Source of the DNA: Anaerolineae bacterium
GTDB taxonomy: Bacteria > Chloroflexota > Anaerolineae > 4572-78 > J111
Direction: 5' to 3'
Length of the DNA stretch: 64,000 nucleotides
NCBI GenBank assembly: GCA_023382535.1
Contig: JAHDWA010000033.1
Location: 44,811 to 108,810 of the forward strand
Of the stretch, positions 59,960 to 64,000 are shown piece after piece. A model generated the notes under the pieces. It worked only from the letters and a program-made list of their open reading frames with translations. It made no database searches and had not been told where the DNA came from. Position 1 is the first letter of the stretch, and each line of letters opens with the position of its first letter. The translations under genes and the position numbers were made by a program.

Positions 59960-61441
59960 ATGGCATCAGAGACAGTTCTATTGATTGTAGCTTTAGTAGC
60001 CGTCGTCTTCCTTTTCGTGGTGGGAGGACTGTTGTGGTTTATGCGGCGGCGCAGCGCGTCGGCCAAAGCGGCCAAAAAGAAGCCGGTTAAAAACCAGGCC
60101 GAAAAACGTTCGGCGGCTGAAAATGGTGGGGTTTCGGCTCAACCGGCCCCCGCTGCTGCGTCATCTCCGGCCAAGCCCGCGCCTTCGCCAACTCAATCCT
60201 CGGTCAATTCGCGTAATGATGCCGGTGGCGAAGAGAAAATCCGCATTTTGATTGTGGACGACAATACCGACACCCGGGAAAATGTGGGCCGCTTGCTCTA
60301 TTTTGAAAAGGACATGGAAGTAATCGGGCAGGCGATCAACGGCCGGCAGGGAATTGATATGTCTATCCAGCTCAAACCGCACATTGTGTTGATGGATATC
60401 AATATGCCCGATATAGATGGTATTACCGCCACGCGGGAAATGGCGGTGGTCGCGCCCTTTAGCCAGGTCATTATCATGTCGGTCCAGGCTGAACAGCATT
60501 ACATGCGCCAGGCCATGGCCGCCGGAGCCAGGGATTTTCAACCCAAGCCTTTCACCGCCGATGAATTGGTCAACTGTATTCGCCGGGTTTACCAAATCGG
60601 TATACCGGTCTACCGCCAATTGGAAGCCGTCGAACAATCTAAAGGTCAGGTGACGGCTCAAACCCACGATGAGATCACGCAGAGTGAGGGGGCGCCGGTG
60701 ATTGTCGTTTACAGCCCCAAGGGCGGCATCGGCACCTCCACGATTGCGGCTAATTTGGCCGTGGCTTTACAGCAAGAACAGGGTGATGTGGTCCTGATGG
60801 ACGCCGATTTGCAGTTTGGTGACATCCTGGTTCATCTCAACACCAAGGCAACCCGGACCATCAGTGACCTTATCCAAAATGGGGAGCTTGATGCCGAGTT
60901 GGTGCCTGAAATTGCTCTGGCCCATAATTCTGGTCTGAAACTCCTGCTGGCCCCCCCGACACCAGAATTAGCCGACTCCATAACCCCGCCTATGGTGGTC
61001 GAAATCATCAAGGTTCTCAAAAAGCACTTCAAAATAGTGGTGATTGACACAACCAGCCAATTGACCGATAAAACGCTGGTGGTGCTGGATAACGCCGATT
61101 ACATTTTGGTGGTTAATACCCCGGAATTACCGGCCATTAAAAATACCAAGCTGTTCCTGGAATTGGCCGATCAACTGGAAATTCCGTCCAACCGGCTCGG
61201 AGTGGTGATTAACCGGTCCAACCTGCCGGGCGGCGTTTCCCCTGACAAAATAGAGAAAGCTCTTAAACTGTCCCAGGCTTATCGTATTCCATATGATCCC
61301 AAGATGCATTTAGCGATCAATAAAGGGGTGGCGATCAATCAACAAGAACCTACCGCCCCCTCCGCCCAGGCTGTCACTTTTATAGCTCAGGATTTGTGGC
61401 AGAAGCTGGGCAGACCGGCCCCGGTTGCGGAAATGGCTTAA
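59960..61441 (+). CDS. CpaE-like protein: TM helix, receiver and MinD-type ATPase
   Basis: A 493-residue protein. Membrane helix (6-28), basic linker, receiver domain (about 92-210, phospho-acceptor Asp146 in VLMDINMP), and a ParA/MinD ATPase (about 245-480) with deviant Walker A KGGIGTST. CpaE proteins place the Flp/Tad pilus machinery. No other pilus genes are in the window. The N-terminal anchor is not usual for CpaE. The ATG at 59960 is preferred over a TTG at 59948. Confidence 0.85.
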   Translation: MASETVLLIVALVAVVFLFVVGGLLWFMRRRSASAKAAKKKPVKNQAEKRSAAENGGVSAQPAPAAASSPAKPAPSPTQSSVNSRNDAGGEEKIRILIVDDNTDTRENVGRLLYFEKDMEVIGQAINGRQGIDMSIQLKPHIVLMDINMPDIDGITATREMAVVAPFSQVIIMSVQAEQHYMRQAMAAGARDFQPKPFTADELVNCIRRVYQIGIPVYRQLEAVEQSKGQVTAQTHDEITQSEGAPVIVVYSPKGGIGTSTIAANLAVALQQEQGDVVLMDADLQFGDILVHLNTKATRTISDLIQNGELDAELVPEIALAHNSGLKLLLAPPTPELADSITPPMVVEIIKVLKKHFKIVVIDTTSQLTDKTLVVLDNADYILVVNTPELPAIKNTKLFLELADQLEIPSNRLGVVINRSNLPGGVSPDKIEKALKLSQAYRIPYDPKMHLAINKGVAINQQEPTAPSAQAVTFIAQDLWQKLGRPAPVAEMA

Positions 61442-61450
61442 AGAGATTGC

Positions 61451-62794
61451 TTACCAGGCCGAGTTTTTAGGCATGGCAAACAGGGCCTGGGCGGCCAGAC
61501 TCATGATTTCAGGGCTGGTGGAATCGGGCCGGAGGATGGAATACCCGGAGGCCGGATGGCAGCGGTCGTAGCGGCCGCTGATGGCAAAATCGTAAACCAC
61601 AAACATGGGACCCATCCAGGGCCAGTTTTGGTCGGCGTATTGGTAGGCGGCCACCAGGTAGTCGGCCTGCTGCTGGGGTGTGACCTGCCAGCGGGTGTGC
61701 TCGCCAAAATTGCAGTTAGGGATGCCGGCCAGCCAACTAAACTCGGTCGCCCAGATTTGGGTCTCAAGATCCCCGTATTTTTCCATAATGGCCCGTTGCG
61801 CTTCAACTTTGCGAAAATAGGGCCAGCCGTTGCCAGCCTCGTCGGTGCCGTTGGGACGGTCGTAGGGCCAGGGTCCGCCGTAGGGATGGCTGCCCACGGC
61901 ATCCATCAGCCCCTTCGCCCCATTGGCATACATTCCCTCTAAAAATTTCAGGTCATCGAAATCGCCGCCGGGAGAAGGCGCGCCGCTGATAATCCAGGCG
62001 TCAGGGTCGGCCTGGCGAATGGCGTCAGAGGTAGCCCGCAGTAAGGTGACGTATTCGGCGGGGTTGGGGTTGCTCTCCCACTCGTAATTCAGATTAGGCT
62101 CGTTCCAGACTTCATAGGCAATAGTACCGTACATCCCGCCGTAGCGATTGCGCACAAATTCGGCCACAGTGGCCGCGTTGCTGGCAAAGGTGGTCACTTC
62201 GTCCGGCGTGCGCGGCGCGTCGGGCAAACCACCCTCGCTCCAAACGATCAACTTGAGCAGGACGTTTTTCGTTCCGTATTTACCCAGCAGGTCGCTGAGT
62301 AAATTGTCGGCATTGGCCGTGTAATTGGTATCTTTACGCAGGTTCAGATCGTGTTTGGCCCAGGTAAAGCCGCCCTTAACCGCCAGTTCCATATTTTTGG
62401 CCTCGGCCAGTTGGACGCCGTAGCCGAGATGAGGCGAGGAGCTGGAAGGTTGGAGAGTTGGAAGGTCGGAGGGTTGGAGGGTTGGAGGGACAGCGATGGC
62501 TGGCGCAGGAGTCGGCGTGGGGAGGAGAAGGGTTGGTTCCAGGGTGGCGGTGGGCAGAGAGTCGCCCTGGGACTCGACCGGGGTGGCGGTAGGCGTAGGC
62601 GTGCCGGTTGGGAGCGTCGTAGCGGTTACAACGGTCGGGGGGTGGGGGGTGGGGGTCGGCGTTGCGCTTGGGGTAGGGGTGTTAAAGCGCACCAGCTTGA
62701 CCGGCGTCGGTTCGCGCCTGGGTTCCGACTGGGTCGAGAAGTAGCCGCAGGTGAGGATGGGCAGGAGCAGGATGACGATAACGGAGTACTTCAA
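61451..62794 (-). CDS. Clan-A glycoside hydrolase-like lipoprotein
   Basis: A 447-residue protein. Lipoprotein signal with Cys16 (LTCG), a Thr/Pro-rich linker to ~125, and a TIM-barrel domain with VWNEPNLNYEWE (acid/base Glu) and WATEFSWLAG (nucleophile Glu), as in GH5/GH39-type enzymes. Other marks: SHPYGGPW, MGPMFVVYDF. Linker residues PTLQPSDLPTLQPSSSS are coded by tandem word repeats at 62445-62490. Likely acts on a polysaccharide outside the cell; the substrate is not known. Confidence 0.8.
   Translation of the reverse strand: MKYSVIVILLLPILTCGYFSTQSEPRREPTPVKLVRFNTPTPSATPTPTPHPPTVVTATTLPTGTPTPTATPVESQGDSLPTATLEPTLLLPTPTPAPAIAVPPTLQPSDLPTLQPSSSSPHLGYGVQLAEAKNMELAVKGGFTWAKHDLNLRKDTNYTANADNLLSDLLGKYGTKNVLLKLIVWSEGGLPDAPRTPDEVTTFASNAATVAEFVRNRYGGMYGTIAYEVWNEPNLNYEWESNPNPAEYVTLLRATSDAIRQADPDAWIISGAPSPGGDFDDLKFLEGMYANGAKGLMDAVGSHPYGGPWPYDRPNGTDEAGNGWPYFRKVEAQRAIMEKYGDLETQIWATEFSWLAGIPNCNFGEHTRWQVTPQQQADYLVAAYQYADQNWPWMGPMFVVYDFAISGRYDRCHPASGYSILRPDSTSPEIMSLAAQALFAMPKNSAW
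62445..62490 (-). repeat. Tandem GTTGGAGG-type words in the linker of the glycosidase-like gene
   Basis: Repeated TGGAAGGTTGGAGAG/GGAGGGTTGGAGG words encode Pro-Thr-Leu-Gln residues. They look like the word repeats found between genes and in the MalT-like gene. Confidence 0.5.
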
Positions 62795-62796
62795 GC

Positions 62797-64000
62797 TTAC
62801 CGGTCCCGGCCGTTCGGCCCTGCCAAAGTAAACAAAATGATCTCCGGCGGGCAGAGCAGGCGCATACGGGGCGCGCTGAGGCCTTCCAGGCCGATGCCCC
62901 GGCTGATGTAGAGGGTGGTATCCTGCTCGACGTAAGGTCCCATTTCATAGCGTTTACCCAGGGCGCTGCTGGTCAAAATAGCGCCGTACAGAGGGACGCG
63001 AATCTGGCCGCCGTGAGTGTGGCCGCACAGGTACAGGTCAACGGGATAGTTCTGGACGACCGGCATCAGTTCCGGCGAATGATACAACAGGATTTTGGCC
63101 GAGTCGGCTGGCGTCAGCTCGATCAAATTTTGGAAAACCTGGGCATCCCCCTCCAGGTCATGGTCACAGTCCATCCCGATCAGGGAGAGTTTGCGCCCGT
63201 CGGCCAGGTGGAGCACAGCTACCTCATCGCGCAGCAGGCGAATCGGCAGCCCATCGAACAGCGACGGCGTGGTTTCTCGCCGGTCCACCGGCGGGCTGCC
63301 CAGCGTCGCATAGACTCCGTAGGGAGCGACAATTTTCTCCAGCACCTGGCGCACCTCGGCGCGGGCAGTTGGATCATCTACATAGGAGAGGTTAAGATAA
63401 TCGCCGGTGATGACGATCAAATCGGGCTTGGCCTGCTCGATCAGTTCCAGGAGTTTGGTTTCACGCGGGGTGAGGCGCTCTATGTGCAGGTCACTCAGGT
63501 GCAGCAGGCGAAGCGGTGGGGTATGGTCGGGCAGGCCGGGAGACGTAATAGATCGGTGCGATGTAGCCAGGGCAAACGGCTCGGCTAGTGTGCCCCACAG
63601 ATAAACGGCTGTGCCCAGAAGTTGCAGCAAAACCAGGATGACTAACAGCGATGGCGTCTGGCCCGATCCCAAAATCCAGCCGAACAGCGCCAGCAGCAGC
63701 GCCGCGCCGAGGCGAGGTGCGGTCATGACGTAAAGTTGGGGACCGATCGGGCCAAAGGAGCGCCGCGCTTGGGGCAGCCACACCAACAGCAGCCAGTCGC
63801 CCAGGGCAAAAACAAGGTAGATGGCCGCAGCCGTACTGGCTGTGACCGCATCCAAGGGCCACCACGTGAGCCAGACCCCCAGCGTTACGGCCAGCAGCCC
63901 CACGGCCAATTTCCAGGCCGGCCAGGTTGCCGGGACGTGGGTGAATAAGAAGAGCTGGTGCAGCCAGCGGTCCTCTAAAATATCCGCCGCCGGTGGAACG
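62797..64000 (-). CDS. Membrane metallophosphoesterase, cut by the right edge
   Basis: The frame is open to the window end, so the N-terminus is missing; about 400 residues are seen. Four or five membrane helices come first, then a calcineurin-like phosphoesterase domain: LLHLSDLHIE, VITGDYLN, LGSP, LLYHSPE and CGHTHGGQIRVP supply the metal ligands. The GNHD motif appears as LGSPPVDR, so one ligand is changed. YkuE-like enzymes hydrolyse lipid phosphates such as UDP-sugar lipids; the substrate is not known. It ends 2 bp before the glycosidase-like start. Confidence 0.85.
   Translation of the reverse strand, partial: VPPAADILEDRWLHQLFLFTHVPATWPAWKLAVGLLAVTLGVWLTWWPLDAVTASTAAAIYLVFALGDWLLLVWLPQARRSFGPIGPQLYVMTAPRLGAALLLALFGWILGSGQTPSLLVILVLLQLLGTAVYLWGTLAEPFALATSHRSITSPGLPDHTPPLRLLHLSDLHIERLTPRETKLLELIEQAKPDLIVITGDYLNLSYVDDPTARAEVRQVLEKIVAPYGVYATLGSPPVDRRETTPSLFDGLPIRLLRDEVAVLHLADGRKLSLIGMDCDHDLEGDAQVFQNLIELTPADSAKILLYHSPELMPVVQNYPVDLYLCGHTHGGQIRVPLYGAILTSSALGKRYEMGPYVEQDTTLYISRGIGLEGLSAPRMRLLCPPEIILFTLAGPNGRDR

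Noticed and set aside
63013..63588. Plus-strand frame of 191 codons
   Set aside because: Antiparallel to the metallophosphoesterase domain with its metal motifs.

Overview
The window looks like a chromosomal segment of a Chloroflexota bacterium of the Anaerolineae type. This rests on gene content, not on a marker gene: MalT-like and AfsR-like LuxR regulators, an ECF sigma factor paired with a DUF5667 protein, stand-alone FtsX/MacB-like permeases, TP-rich lipoproteins and GC-rich coding sequence. No rRNA, tRNA, CRISPR array or insertion sequence was found. Both edges cut genes: a DGC-domain protein on the left and a metallophosphoesterase on the right.

Layout. 1-5.3 kb (minus strand): two DGC-domain proteins, a lipoyl GcvH-like carrier and an ArsR repressor, then a Crp/Fnr regulator, a solo LuxR-type HTH protein and an FtsX-like permease. 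5.4-9.9 kb: a TlpA thioredoxin and a bc-type complex (triheme cytochrome c, Rieske, fused cytochrome b). 10-17 kb: two ECF sigma modules with small stress or redox proteins and a DedA protein. 17.2-25.9 kb (minus): AEC transporter, tandem rhodanese lipoprotein, a membrane-anchored Mo/FeS/cytochrome b oxidoreductase with a degenerate receiver, a NarX/NarL-type pair and OsmC.

26-38.3 kb (plus) is the most striking part. A HTH-PocR regulator precedes a triheme cytochrome, two YeeE/YedE half-transporters, a PsrABC-like molybdoenzyme, two diheme lipoproteins, a DUF6951 protein, a cytochrome b, a nine-heme cytochrome, a Rieske protein and an FmdE-family protein. The second YeeE/YedE gene has an in-frame UGA exactly where the family has the Cys of its CPGT motif. 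It is followed by a hairpin whose bulged U17 and loop G23-U24 match the E. coli fdhF SECIS positions, so it is very probably a selenoprotein. I infer a sulfur- or selenium-compound respiratory module that couples uptake, a Psr-type enzyme and a quinol-cytochrome c branch.

38.3-48.8 kb: a second two-component pair, a second FtsX-like permease with a 39-residue membrane peptide, an AfsR-like regulator, a peroxiredoxin, a broken heavy-metal-associated domain and a CopB-type ATPase. 48.8-54.6 kb (minus): diheme peroxidase, FixH/YtkA-like protein, a small conserved protein, a GNAT protein with a Cys-rich tail and a MalT-like regulator. 54.7-64 kb: isoprenylcysteine-methyltransferase-like protein, MFS exporter with an RHH-like regulator, DUF1998 helicase, CpaE-like REC-ATPase, a clan-A glycosidase-like lipoprotein and the metallophosphoesterase.

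Regulatory DNA is unusually readable here. There are three copies of an ECF-type promoter (TGTAAC-N18/19-TCTAAY), a four-fold 10-bp direct repeat before the PocR regulator, phased TGGAGA repeats, a 39-bp element shared by two promoters of one gene group, and a tandem operator inside the RHH gene promoter. All coordinates and motifs were read by eye. No database search was possible.
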